A stretch of 64,000 nt of DNA from Corallium rubrum (taxonomy: Eukaryota > Cnidaria > Anthozoa > Scleralcyonacea > Coralliidae). The stretch lies in contig CAXIUP010000160.1 in assembly GCA_964035015.1 (NCBI GenBank), positions 1-64,000 of the forward strand, read 5' to 3'. How positions within the stretch are numbered: the stretch's first letter is position 1; every line of letters begins with the position of its first letter. Below are positions 40,623-48,138 of the stretch, one piece after another. The position numbers and the translations under genes were made by a program. The notes under the pieces are model-generated. The model was not told the DNA's origin. It ran no database searches and worked only from the letters and a program-made list of their open reading frames with translations.

Positions 40623-42218
40623 GAAGAAGCGCTTAGGAAGTACTATGGCAGCAACTACAATAAGTACCTAAGAACCTATAGGGAGTCAGTCACCAAAGCC
40701 AAGGAGAACCTACTTAAGGAATACCCGAAAGCCACTCTCGGCAGGTTTGAGTTCCAACCAGAAATAGATAAGGAAGGTAACCTAACTAAGATGGGTATAT
40801 GGTTTATAAATAGTGACACAGTCCAGACCAACATAGATAGCAGCACCTTTAAACATGAGAAGTCCATGTGGATATACCTACACAACTTTAAGGGGGTCAG
40901 ACATCATGACCCAGTAATTAAAAACGGCTTCCCAATCATATGGCTAGCCAACGCCACAGACATAGCACCACTACCAAAGGGAAAGGCGCATAAACATTAT
41001 GAGTTCGGTAGCACTACTAAGGTCCATGATATATGGTATGATGGGTTCCCATCTGATGATGTACTCAACTATCCCATAAATAATTTCAGGGTTTACGTCA
41101 ACTCTAAGGACTACTTCATGTCCAAACTGCCAGAGCTTAAGATAAGCCATCCAGGTAAACCATTCAACTGGGATGACACCAATTCATACTTCATGACCAT
41201 ATTTGCCACTTACGCCGCCACCTATTGCTGCGGAATCAGCATGCAGCATCTGGCACCATCTGATGAGGTGTACCCTATGATAACATCCATAGCTAGGTAC
41301 CACGTCTACTTTACAGTTAGACGCCTTCTGAAGAGGATGGAGGGAAATGATAGTATGCATGCCATCTCAACAGAGTTCAGGGCCGGCAACCTCTACAGGG
41401 AGATAGAAAAGTTACCGTGGACATTCTCCTATGAATCACACTCCGGAGGGGTTAGCAACGTAAGAGTAGTTAGGACTGGGTATCAGAATCACTACAGACG
41501 TTATGTACCAAAGTCATCCAATGGTCTGACTAGGGTTGGGTTGAAACGTCTCAACCAGGCCATAGAGGCATACATTTACAGCATATTAGGCGCTCAGGCC
41601 AAGACTAGGGTGTCAATAGTCAATCACGGTGGTGGGTCACTGGAAAGCCAGCAGGAGTTCAGAAAACTAACTGAAGACGCTATAACGAACTACAGTGTAA
41701 GCACCTGGATACTAAACATGAGTAGGAGCATAGCTGACACACATGTGACACAGGATCTGGCGTTATCACCTAAAAGTTGGCTAGTACCTAGCAAGATGAT
41801 AATTCTGAAAAAGGCTATAGAGGGGTACAACAACCTTCTGAAGACAGCAACAGAAAGTATGAAATTCGGAGTCAACGATATTAACTATCATAAGGTCAGG
41901 CACATCACACCCAAGAAAGTCCACGCTGATGTATCCCAGCATCTGGAATCACTTGATGGTCCGGCACCTGCCGTCACCACTGCTAAGCATGATCTGGAGG
42001 AATTAGGTGGTCCACAACATACACCTGCCACCACTCCTAAGCATGATAAACCCACTGTCGCCACTGCTAAGCATGATCTGGAGGAATTACCAGTACTGGG
42101 TACCAGTACAGTCAGAAGTAGTGTAGAGTCTGACAACCAGTCAAATGCAGGTGCTGTGCTAGCTCTGGCTGCTGTGGGTGGGTACATGGCCAGCAAGTAT
42201 ATATACCCTATTCTATGA
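40620..42218 (+). CDS. 532-aa protein with C-terminal membrane anchor, Polinton
   Basis: Intact, unassigned. The body is a mixed globular sequence (WIYLHNFKGVRHHDPVIKNG, WDDTNSYFMTIFATYAATYC, ARYHVYFTVRRLLKRM). Near the C-terminus come short repeats (TAKHDLEEL, PKHD, TAKHDLEEL) and a final hydrophobic helix (AGAVLALAAVGGYMASKYI). First gene of the plus block, stop codon overlapping the next start (ATGA at 42215-42218), which indicates translational coupling or tight packing. I suspect a virion protein linked to the fibre-like gene that follows, by position only. Confidence 0.75.
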   Translation: MEEALRKYYGSNYNKYLRTYRESVTKAKENLLKEYPKATLGRFEFQPEIDKEGNLTKMGIWFINSDTVQTNIDSSTFKHEKSMWIYLHNFKGVRHHDPVIKNGFPIIWLANATDIAPLPKGKAHKHYEFGSTTKVHDIWYDGFPSDDVLNYPINNFRVYVNSKDYFMSKLPELKISHPGKPFNWDDTNSYFMTIFATYAATYCCGISMQHLAPSDEVYPMITSIARYHVYFTVRRLLKRMEGNDSMHAISTEFRAGNLYREIEKLPWTFSYESHSGGVSNVRVVRTGYQNHYRRYVPKSSNGLTRVGLKRLNQAIEAYIYSILGAQAKTRVSIVNHGGGSLESQQEFRKLTEDAITNYSVSTWILNMSRSIADTHVTQDLALSPKSWLVPSKMIILKKAIEGYNNLLKTATESMKFGVNDINYHKVRHITPKKVHADVSQHLESLDGPAPAVTTAKHDLEELGGPQHTPATTPKHDKPTVATAKHDLEELPVLGTSTVRSSVESDNQSNAGAVLALAAVGGYMASKYIYPIL

Positions 42219-42919
42219 GTCTGAACCTGGGTTACACCACTGCGGCTGACGGCGTTATAGGTGAAGTCACTGGCGACATTGACATGAAAAATTTCAGGAT
42301 AAAAAATATATCAGCACCGGTGGACCCCCATGATGCTATTAGCTATGACTGGTTTATTAGAAATAGTGAGACCCAGTCCATAATCTATAAGTACCTGGGT
42401 TTTAGTTCCCTAAACTCTAAAAGGATACCAGATTATGAACATGGCAACTATAGGGGGTCCGACGTTCTTCACTCTAATAGTTTTACATCCTCAAGCAAGT
42501 TGTATGTAAGCGACATTTCACTAGACGCTGACACGACTAACTATGACATGAAGTTTAAATTCTACGCAAGGCTAATCTATAAAGATGGAGCGACTACTGA
42601 TTATGACATATCATCTGGTGGAATAGAACTAAAAAGTAGACCTAACTTCACAGTTCCCTTTAATGACGTAACAGTCAGATGGATTGATATAGGTGTAGAG
42701 GTCTCACTTACCAGTCTCACACAGACACTTGAAGATGTACGTATAATAGAGATAGAAGAATTTTATTTATACACGCTAACCCCGTCAACCGAAGCTGATT
42801 TCCACAGGGGGCGTGTAAAAAAGAATTACATAAGTATTTTAAGTTATTTACAATCATTGTCGTGGAGCAGGTCAGAGGATCTGCAGGTGGTCAGGAGTTC
42901 ACAGTTCACTGTAGGGTGA
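42215..42919 (+). CDS. Fibre-like protein, Polinton
   Basis: 234 residues. N-terminal GDIDMKNFRIKNISAPVDPH and DAISYDWF match the D-I-D-M-x-x-x-x-I-x-N-L-x-x-P-x-x-x-x-D-A motif seen at the start of many trimeric phage and virus fibre proteins. The remainder is beta-rich (KFYARLIYKDGATTDYDI). The likely role is attachment fibre or spike; the motif supports this, the rest is inference. Start overlaps the stop of the 532-aa gene by 4 bp. Confidence 0.6.
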   Translation: MSLNLGYTTAADGVIGEVTGDIDMKNFRIKNISAPVDPHDAISYDWFIRNSETQSIIYKYLGFSSLNSKRIPDYEHGNYRGSDVLHSNSFTSSSKLYVSDISLDADTTNYDMKFKFYARLIYKDGATTDYDISSGGIELKSRPNFTVPFNDVTVRWIDIGVEVSLTSLTQTLEDVRIIEIEEFYLYTLTPSTEADFHRGRVKKNYISILSYLQSLSWSRSEDLQVVRSSQFTVG

Positions 42920-42992
42920 AGGAGTTCTAAAGTAATCACCTATATCTCGGTGTAGATGATCTGGCCGAAGCCTGTTTAATCATGTCTATATT

Positions 42993-43535
42993 ATGTCAAA
43001 GCTCACTAGAGAGAAAAGTATAATCCGCTTCAACCATATATCTGATAAGCTGAGCTTAGAAGAGGTTGAGATGCTAAAGTCACTGTACGAGCACTACCAT
43101 ATGATGGCCACCTGCTACCAATGGCAGTTTAAGAGACTTAGCAGGATTAATTTAACCCTGAACATGTCTGCTATCTTCCTCACTGTGGCCGGCGGGGCAT
43201 TCAGCGCATTGGGTGGATTAGCTACATTATCTATTAGTGCTATCGGACTTCTTATGCATGGGTATATCAAAAACAAAAAGATAGCAGAGAAAGTCAGCCA
43301 GTGTGAGGTGGCATACAAGAGCTATACAAAGTCCCTAAACACCATCAAAGGATATCTGAGAGGTATTGAGTTTGATAAATCAACAATGTTTAGCAATCTA
43401 ACTATGGTAGACAACATAATAAATGACAGCACCATGCCATTGGAGAAGAAAATAAAGGATAGGTATAGTAGGGTCTACAGAGGTCATGTATATATGAAAT
43501 CATCAGAGTATTATGGAGGACTTCGAGGAGTTTGA
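42993..43535 (+). CDS. Two-transmembrane protein (SLATT-like topology), Polinton
   Basis: 180 residues. Helix with YEHYHMMATCYQWQFKRLS, then two adjacent hydrophobic segments at about 53-74 (LTLNMSAIFLTVAGGAF) and 75-91 (LATLSISAIGLLMHGYI), then a Lys-rich helix (KNKKIAEKVSQCEVAYKSY). A 2TM hairpin embedded in long helices resembles SLATT-type membrane effectors, but the resemblance is of topology only. The 3' end overlaps the next gene by 23 bp. Preceded by a 70-bp gap with TCTATATTATG at the start codon. Confidence 0.65.
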   Translation: MSKLTREKSIIRFNHISDKLSLEEVEMLKSLYEHYHMMATCYQWQFKRLSRINLTLNMSAIFLTVAGGAFSALGGLATLSISAIGLLMHGYIKNKKIAEKVSQCEVAYKSYTKSLNTIKGYLRGIEFDKSTMFSNLTMVDNIINDSTMPLEKKIKDRYSRVYRGHVYMKSSEYYGGLRGV

Positions 43536-44259
43536 TATGGATGCTTTAGGTAGTTATAAAGTTCCTGATGATGATGACAGCCAGGTTGCTGACTATGACA
43601 TACCTCATACTGAAGAAACAGATTTCGGCGGAACTGCTGATCAGTCGGAATATTATACTTACAGTCATTCCAGAATAATTGTTGGTGAAGATAGGATGAA
43701 GCAGATCAGGAGACGTCATGCGTATAGAGACGCGGAGGATTTCTTCACTAACATTATAGACCTTGAGCCTGGGTGTAATGATCCCAGGTTCATAGACTAC
43801 CTGTTGGACAATGATGTCTTTAAGATCACTAGAGAGCTTAGTGACTCAGGCCTTGTTAACGACTACTCTGTAAGGTACCTCGGAGGTGAGTTCAGGTCAA
43901 TTGGTCGGGTTCTAACAGATGAGGACAGTGATATGCTAAGGACTGGTATAAGGGAGTACTACGATGAGTGGCAAAGAGAGATGCTTAGAAGTACTATGAA
44001 GAGGGCTGGTGTGTTAGCTGGCGTTGGCCTTAGTGTAATAGCATTAGTTACAGGGTTGTCAGTTGGATTAACTAGAGGAGGTGCAGATGTGGTACATGCG
44101 GGGAAGAAGAGGAGGAAGTGGGAGAAGCTTAATCCAGCCAAGGTTGTCATTCCATGGTCAGACATTGAGGAGGCTGGTGGAGATGCTCTGATTTTTACTG
44201 GTAGGTATCTCACAGTTATCTTAGCGGTATCTGCAGTGTATCTCACAGTAAGACGGTAA
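43513..44259 (+). CDS. 248-aa acidic two-TM protein, Polinton
   Basis: Very acidic N-terminus (MEDFEEFDMDALG, DDDDSQVADYD), an alpha-helical middle (MKQIRRRHAYRDAEDFFTN, YYDEWQREMLRSTMKR), a hydrophobic segment at about 165-188 (AGVLAGVGLSVIALVTGLSV), a basic loop (GKKRRKWEKLNP) and a second hydrophobic segment near the C-terminus (YLTVILAVSAVYLTV). Likely a virion or membrane-remodelling protein. Not assigned to a family. Confidence 0.7.
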   Translation: MEDFEEFDMDALGSYKVPDDDDSQVADYDIPHTEETDFGGTADQSEYYTYSHSRIIVGEDRMKQIRRRHAYRDAEDFFTNIIDLEPGCNDPRFIDYLLDNDVFKITRELSDSGLVNDYSVRYLGGEFRSIGRVLTDEDSDMLRTGIREYYDEWQREMLRSTMKRAGVLAGVGLSVIALVTGLSVGLTRGGADVVHAGKKRRKWEKLNPAKVVIPWSDIEEAGGDALIFTGRYLTVILAVSAVYLTVRR

Positions 44260-44282
44260 GTTAATCTTAGGTAATCTATAAG

Positions 44283-44585
44283 ATGGATAAGGATCCGAAG
44301 ATAACTACTGAAGTTAAGACTAAAGATCCGAAGCGTGTCAAGGCAGGTAAGAGGCTGGCAGCAATTTCTAAGGCAGCGAAAGAGAAGAAGATGAAGGAAA
44401 GGATAAAGATGGAGGAGCCAGACGTATGGACATTACCTAGAGGTTACATGTTAGGCTTGGCAGGACTTCTGATAGCAGGCATGTCATTGTACTTTGCATG
44501 GAGGAGTGACAGGAGGGAAGTGGTCGCTGATGTTTCCACCCCAGATGAACCACCAGCTGAGACCAGTAAGTTGGAAACATTATAA
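44283..44585 (+). CDS. 100-aa basic single-TM protein, Polinton
   Basis: Lys-rich N-terminus with the phrase KDPKRVKAGKRLAAISKAAK, a pattern I recall in small proteins of many Polintons, then a transmembrane helix at about 55-71 (MLGLAGLLIAGMSLYFAW) and an acidic, Pro-rich tail. Probably membrane-inserted with the basic part facing DNA or membrane phosphates. Confidence 0.7.
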   Translation: MDKDPKITTEVKTKDPKRVKAGKRLAAISKAAKEKKMKERIKMEEPDVWTLPRGYMLGLAGLLIAGMSLYFAWRSDRREVVADVSTPDEPPAETSKLETL

Positions 44586-44603
44586 CTAAATATCACTAAG
44601 GGT

Positions 44604-44837
44604 ATGTCGGCTCAGAGGAAGGAACTTATGAATGAAGGATTCGACGCTGTTCTAGTGACAATAGGAGTTGTGCTATTTAGCATGGCTAGTAAGAAACTGT
44701 TTAGGGAGCCGCTGACATCGGCTGAGAGTGTGAAGTCATATGTGAAGCTAGCAGTTGGTATTACAGCATCAACACTAACTGTCAAATACCTACAACAAAA
44801 GAAGTACATACCTGAGGACCCATTCAAGAATACCTAG
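44604..44837 (+). CDS. 77-aa membrane protein, Polinton
   Basis: Hydrophobic helix at 14-30 (AVLVTIGVVLFSMASKKL) and a second moderately hydrophobic stretch (VKLAVGITASTLTVKYL), ending QQKKYIPEDPF. Length and pattern recall small conserved Polinton proteins. 18 bp after the previous gene. Confidence 0.65.
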   Translation: MSAQRKELMNEGFDAVLVTIGVVLFSMASKKLFREPLTSAESVKSYVKLAVGITASTLTVKYLQQKKYIPEDPFKNT

Positions 44838-44845
44838 TTAACATT

Positions 44846-45271
44846 ATGGCAAGTGCATTAGTGGGTGGAGCTATTCAAACAACATTCGCTGCGATCAGTT
44901 TCGCTGGGGCTGGGTTCCTATTCAGCAAGATCAACCACACAGGATACGAGAAGGAACTGAAGAGGCACAACCACAGCCTTGAGAAGTTGGCAGCAGCTAA
45001 GGAAGCATTCTATGAGAATGAGATAAGACATAAGGATAGGTTGGCTCAGCTGAGGGCGGAGCTGAGTGACGCCAACGCTGACATAAATGCCACTAACAAG
45101 GCCTTGGATAAGCTCAGAACATACACCTCAGATGGTGCAACCTTAAGAGGTGAACCTCAACTGGGGGACTTCTATAAACCTTCTAAGGAGATGCGGGAGT
45201 ACCAGTCAATGTTTGTGGCTATATCAGGAGTTGCTATAGGTTTCACAGCACATAGGGGTGGGCTCATTTAA
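44846..45271 (+). CDS. 141-aa coiled-coil membrane protein, Polinton
   Basis: Hydrophobic Ala/Gly-rich N-terminus (ALVGGAIQTTFAAISFAGAG), a long charged coiled coil (KELKRHNHSLEKLAAAKEAF, LAQLRAELSDANADINATNK), then PQLGDFYKPSKEMREYQSMF and a short hydrophobic end. The L-x-D-F-Y-x-P-S phrase is one I recall from a conserved Polinton protein family of unknown role. Confidence 0.7.
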   Translation: MASALVGGAIQTTFAAISFAGAGFLFSKINHTGYEKELKRHNHSLEKLAAAKEAFYENEIRHKDRLAQLRAELSDANADINATNKALDKLRTYTSDGATLRGEPQLGDFYKPSKEMREYQSMFVAISGVAIGFTAHRGGLI

Positions 45272-45284
45272 AGATATATTACCT

Positions 45285-45815
45285 ATGCTGTATTATATGG
45301 GTAGAAGGGACACCTATGTGGAGCGAAGACTTAGTAAAATTGATGAGATGCATACATGTGGGTGTGGAGGCTATCGTGCAAACTGTGGTGGGGCTCCAAC
45401 CTGTACGTCATGTGGTTTGCAGGGACCTTTCACAATACCTGTGCCAGAGCTAGACCTAATGTCGTGGAGTAAGAAGAAGTCTGTGCATAAGAGAAGTAAG
45501 TGGTTCGCTAAGAGGATAGCGGGAGTTGTCAAGAGTTCTGATGAGAGAATGTTGACAGCTGATTTCATGGAGGTTGTCTCAGTGTTGATGAGGTGTAAGC
45601 TGATAAAGAAGAATGTTAGTAGGTATAGCTACTATATAATAAGGTTGGCAAGTCGTAGGGATCTTGTACCTCTGATGAATGTCAGGGATATGTGTGAGGG
45701 ATATAGTAAGGACATGTTCGATGACCGATTATTCGGATCTGTATATAAGGAGCTGGGCTGGGACACTGAGTGTGCATGTCCCATATTTTTAAGGTGGAAA
45801 AATAAAGACACTTAA
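45285..45815 (+). CDS. Cys-rich 176-aa protein, Polinton
   Basis: Start placed at ATG 45285 (an ATG at 45297 is equally possible); the frame is open further upstream only with a GTG. A Cys cluster (CGCGGYRANCGGAPTCTSCG) suggests a zinc-binding knot. A helical domain follows (LTADFMEVVSVLMRCKLI, YSYYIIRLASRRDLVPL) and the end reads WDTECACPIFLRW. No enzyme signature seen. Function unknown. Confidence 0.65.
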   Translation: MLYYMGRRDTYVERRLSKIDEMHTCGCGGYRANCGGAPTCTSCGLQGPFTIPVPELDLMSWSKKKSVHKRSKWFAKRIAGVVKSSDERMLTADFMEVVSVLMRCKLIKKNVSRYSYYIIRLASRRDLVPLMNVRDMCEGYSKDMFDDRLFGSVYKELGWDTECACPIFLRWKNKDT

Positions 45816-45839
45816 AGAAATAACAATAGGTGATGGTAC

Positions 45840-46601
45840 ATGGTAATTTATCATAGCAGTGGAGTTATACGAAAGTTGGTTAAGTATATTGAAAAGTATT
45901 ACCCAAAGGCTCTGTTAATAATAAGGCCTAAGGATACTATTGAAAATCGTGAGAGGGGATATAGGTCTGGACAGCCTGACATCCTACTGGTTGAGAGAAA
46001 ATGTAGGCATACGGGATTAGCCATATGGGCGGTGTCGGAGATGTCAGAATCTAAGACAAGGTTCCTCAGAAGGCTGATTGGTCAGTCATATGAGACTATA
46101 GTGTCTGAGGACTTTGATGATCTTCGCCTATGTTTTGACATGTATATGGCGAAATGCGATGATTCATGTAAGGTGGATGTCCACCAGATGAGGGTTATAA
46201 AGAGTCTTAACGGTGGTAAGGTTACCAGAAAATACTCACCACGCACTAGTTCAGAAGATGACGATCTCCGCTGTGTAGTTAAGCATGTTAAGGATAATTA
46301 TCCAAGTGCTGTGTTAATACCAGGACTTGGTGACGACGGACAACCTAACCTAATAATAATTAGTCCAAACATACTCCATAACGGCCTGGCTATATGGTTC
46401 AGGCACACCAGCATATGCTATGATTTTTCCGAACTGGATTATAACCAGTTTGGTTTCCTAAAAAGGATGGCTACTAAGTCGTATGTAACTATATCATCTA
46501 TGGATTATTATGATCTTCACTATATTATTGATGAATATATGAGAGATGAGTACGAATACGGTCACGAACTACCTATGTACCCGGAGGAGCTTTGCCCATA
46601 A
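45840..46601 (+). CDS. Tandem inactive VRR-NUC-like protein, Polinton
   Basis: 253 residues made of two homologous halves. Each half aligns with the nuclease domain of the next gene (47103): half 1 LVKYIEKYYPKALLIIRP...SGQPDILLV...TGLAIWAVSE...YETIVSEDFDDLRL; half 2 VVKHVKDNYPSAVLIPGLG...DGQPNLIII...NGLAIWFRHT...YVTISSMDYYDLHYI. In the neighbour the corresponding core is GGQPDIIIG and GLAIELKTP (PD-(D/E)xK). Here the E-x-K is lost in both halves (IWAVSE, IWFRHT) and the Asp is Asn in half 2. A catalytically dead duplicated nuclease, possibly a DNA-binding or regulatory decoy. Confidence 0.75.
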   Translation: MVIYHSSGVIRKLVKYIEKYYPKALLIIRPKDTIENRERGYRSGQPDILLVERKCRHTGLAIWAVSEMSESKTRFLRRLIGQSYETIVSEDFDDLRLCFDMYMAKCDDSCKVDVHQMRVIKSLNGGKVTRKYSPRTSSEDDDLRCVVKHVKDNYPSAVLIPGLGDDGQPNLIIISPNILHNGLAIWFRHTSICYDFSELDYNQFGFLKRMATKSYVTISSMDYYDLHYIIDEYMRDEYEYGHELPMYPEELCP

Positions 46602-46689
46602 ACTTACCACCAACCAATTTCTTTTTACGCCCCTTACTTAGTGGGCTTACAGTATATCCTCAGCACTTATTATGCTGTTAATATATTAC

Positions 46690-46857
46690 TTACGTTTTTG
46701 ATTTCTTACGGTTAGTGACTAACATCTCATAATCGTTCAGATCTATTAGCTCACGCATCATCTTGTCTATCTCCCTATCGTCTACCTTACCTATTAGGTT
46801 ACACACTTTATCAGCCAACTCTCCTATCATTTTACGTACCTGTTCTATTTCCTCCAT
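46690..46857 (-). CDS. 55-aa helical mini-protein, antisense, Polinton
   Basis: MEEIEQVRKMIGELADKVCN ... DKMMRELIDLNDYEMLVTNR. Charged, amphipathic, no domain. Its start is preceded by TATATCTTCTATAGTAATTAT, identical to the leader of the second mini-ORF at 48075, and both proteins have the form ME-(D/E)-x-I...(K/E)-x-(V/L)-x-x-x-(V/L)-x-x-LI, so they look like paralogues. Possibly regulators of the adjacent plus-strand genes. Confidence 0.5.
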   Translation of the reverse strand: MEEIEQVRKMIGELADKVCNLIGKVDDREIDKMMRELIDLNDYEMLVTNRKKSKT

Positions 46858-46973
46858 ATAATTACTATAGAAGATATATAATGAACACGTTTAAACGCAC
46901 TAATACCTGTTAACCAAAAATAGGCCATCAGTTGAGAGGATAGTATCATGTTAGTGAGTGTGATAAGAAAAAG

Positions 46974-47022
46974 GTGATGCTAGCAGCAACCTTCAAAAAA
47001 GTGTTTTTGCTGCTAGCATCAC
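46974..47022. promoter_or_regulatory. Perfect 16-bp-stem hairpin
   Basis: GTGATGCTAGCAGCAA at 46974-46989 is exactly inverted at 47007-47022 around a 17-nt loop. Its outer part GTGATGC...GCATCAC repeats the outer part of the hairpin in the terminal repeats (GTGATGCATGC). Could be a terminator, origin or processing structure. Confidence 0.6.
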
Positions 47023-47102
47023 TTCTGAGGCCTGGTCAGAACCGTGGCTTACAAGAGATATAGTGCATTCAAAAAAGTTTCTCAAAAATATATACCTATA
47101 GT

Positions 47103-47954
47103 ATGCTGAGTATGGCTCCACTTAAAGAAAAACAATCTCCATCACTTATGAGGAGTACGTACAATTTCGATGGTGTATACATTATGGTTCAGAAGGATGG
47201 TAATGAGATATGGTTCCGCGGAAAAGATGTTGCTGAGGCGCTTGGCTATAAGAGGCCGAGTGATGCAATCCGGGATCATGTTGATGAGGATGATAAGAAA
47301 AACGTCATGCAATACCTGATAACAGAAAACGCCGTAACAGGTCAGAGGAGAAAGGTCTATATGATAAATGAGCCTGGAGTATATAGCCTGATGTTCTCAT
47401 CTAAACTACCATCAGCAAAGAGGTTCAAAAACTGGGTACTCAAAGAAGTTATACCATCCATAAGGAAAACTGGTCAGTACACAGCACCTAGGCTTATTGG
47501 GAACCAGCTGTCACTGATGAATGAGGTAGACCTGCACCACCAGGTGATCAGTTACATAAGGAGGTACTACCCAGATGCTATAATCATCCCAGGATTAGGG
47601 GAAAATCAGGACACCTCATATAAGCGTGTATCCAGCTGGAAGAATGGATACATAGGTGGACAACCCGACATAATTATAGGGAACCTACATAAGAAATACA
47701 CCGGTCTAGCTATAGAGCTCAAGACTCCAAAAGGTTGGGGCACTACATCAGAAAGGCAGGAGTCGTATATGAATAACCTTAGTAAAAACGGATACAGGAC
47801 CTTAGTTTCATGTGATTATGATGAGGTACACAGATGCATTGATGAACACATGTCAGAGGTTAGGGTTATGTGTGAATACTGTGGCAGAAAGTTCCGTAAC
47901 GTGGGAACTATTAGGAACCACTACAAATATTTCCACAGAATTTCCCATACTTAA
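47103..47954 (+). CDS. BRO-N / VRR-NUC / C2H2 fusion protein, Polinton
   Basis: 283 residues with three parts. Residues ~17-118: BRO-N DNA-binding domain of large DNA viruses and phage (GNEIWFRGKDVAEALGYKRP, VYMINEPGVYSLMFSSKLPS, FKNWVLKEVIPSIRKTGQY). Residues ~135-245: VRR-NUC-type PD-(D/E)xK nuclease with YYPDAIIIPGLGENQD, GGQPDIIIG and GLAIELKTP; the Asp, Glu and Lys are present. Residues ~257-279: C2H2 finger CEYCGRKF...HYKYFH. Possibly a Holliday-junction or flap nuclease guided by its DNA-binding ends. The promoter-like AAAATATATACCTATAGT directly precedes the ATG. Confidence 0.85.
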   Translation: MLSMAPLKEKQSPSLMRSTYNFDGVYIMVQKDGNEIWFRGKDVAEALGYKRPSDAIRDHVDEDDKKNVMQYLITENAVTGQRRKVYMINEPGVYSLMFSSKLPSAKRFKNWVLKEVIPSIRKTGQYTAPRLIGNQLSLMNEVDLHHQVISYIRRYYPDAIIIPGLGENQDTSYKRVSSWKNGYIGGQPDIIIGNLHKKYTGLAIELKTPKGWGTTSERQESYMNNLSKNGYRTLVSCDYDEVHRCIDEHMSEVRVMCEYCGRKFRNVGTIRNHYKYFHRISHT

Positions 47955-48075
47955 CAAATCTTATGTACCTGTCTGTTAGTTCCCTCTCCATATCAATTAG
48001 GTGGAAGACTTCATCTACCAATTTTTCTATTTGCTCACGGATCCTTAGGATTTTAGCAAAAATTACATCTTCCAT
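47911..48075 (-). CDS. 54-aa helical mini-protein 2, antisense, Polinton
   Basis: MEDVIFAKILRIREQIEKLV ... HLIDMERELTDRYIRF. Paralogue of the 46.7-kb mini-ORF, with the same 21-nt leader. Its last ~15 codons overlap the 3' end of the BRO-N gene in antisense. Placed just upstream of the polymerase gene in divergent orientation. Confidence 0.5.
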   Translation of the reverse strand: MEDVIFAKILRIREQIEKLVDEVFHLIDMERELTDRYIRFVKYGKFCGNICSGS

Positions 48076-48114
48076 ATAATTACTATAGAAGATATAGTGC
48101 GTTTAAATTATTTA

Positions 48115-48138
48115 ATAAAAATATATAGGTATAGTATG
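48115..48138 (+). promoter_or_regulatory. Start-site motif AAAAATATATAGGTATAGTATG
   Basis: Nearly the same as AAAAATATATACCTATAGTATG before the BRO-N gene (47082-47105). Both end in the start codon. Shared A/T-rich motif directly at the ATG suggests a common promoter and a very short 5' leader. Confidence 0.5.

Larger units (their letters stand above)
46602..47102. other. Intergenic with antisense mini-ORF and hairpin
   Basis: Holds a 55-codon minus-strand frame (46690-46857) and a perfect 16-bp stem hairpin (46974-47022), and ends in AAAAATATATACCTATAGTATG at the next start. Confidence 0.7.
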
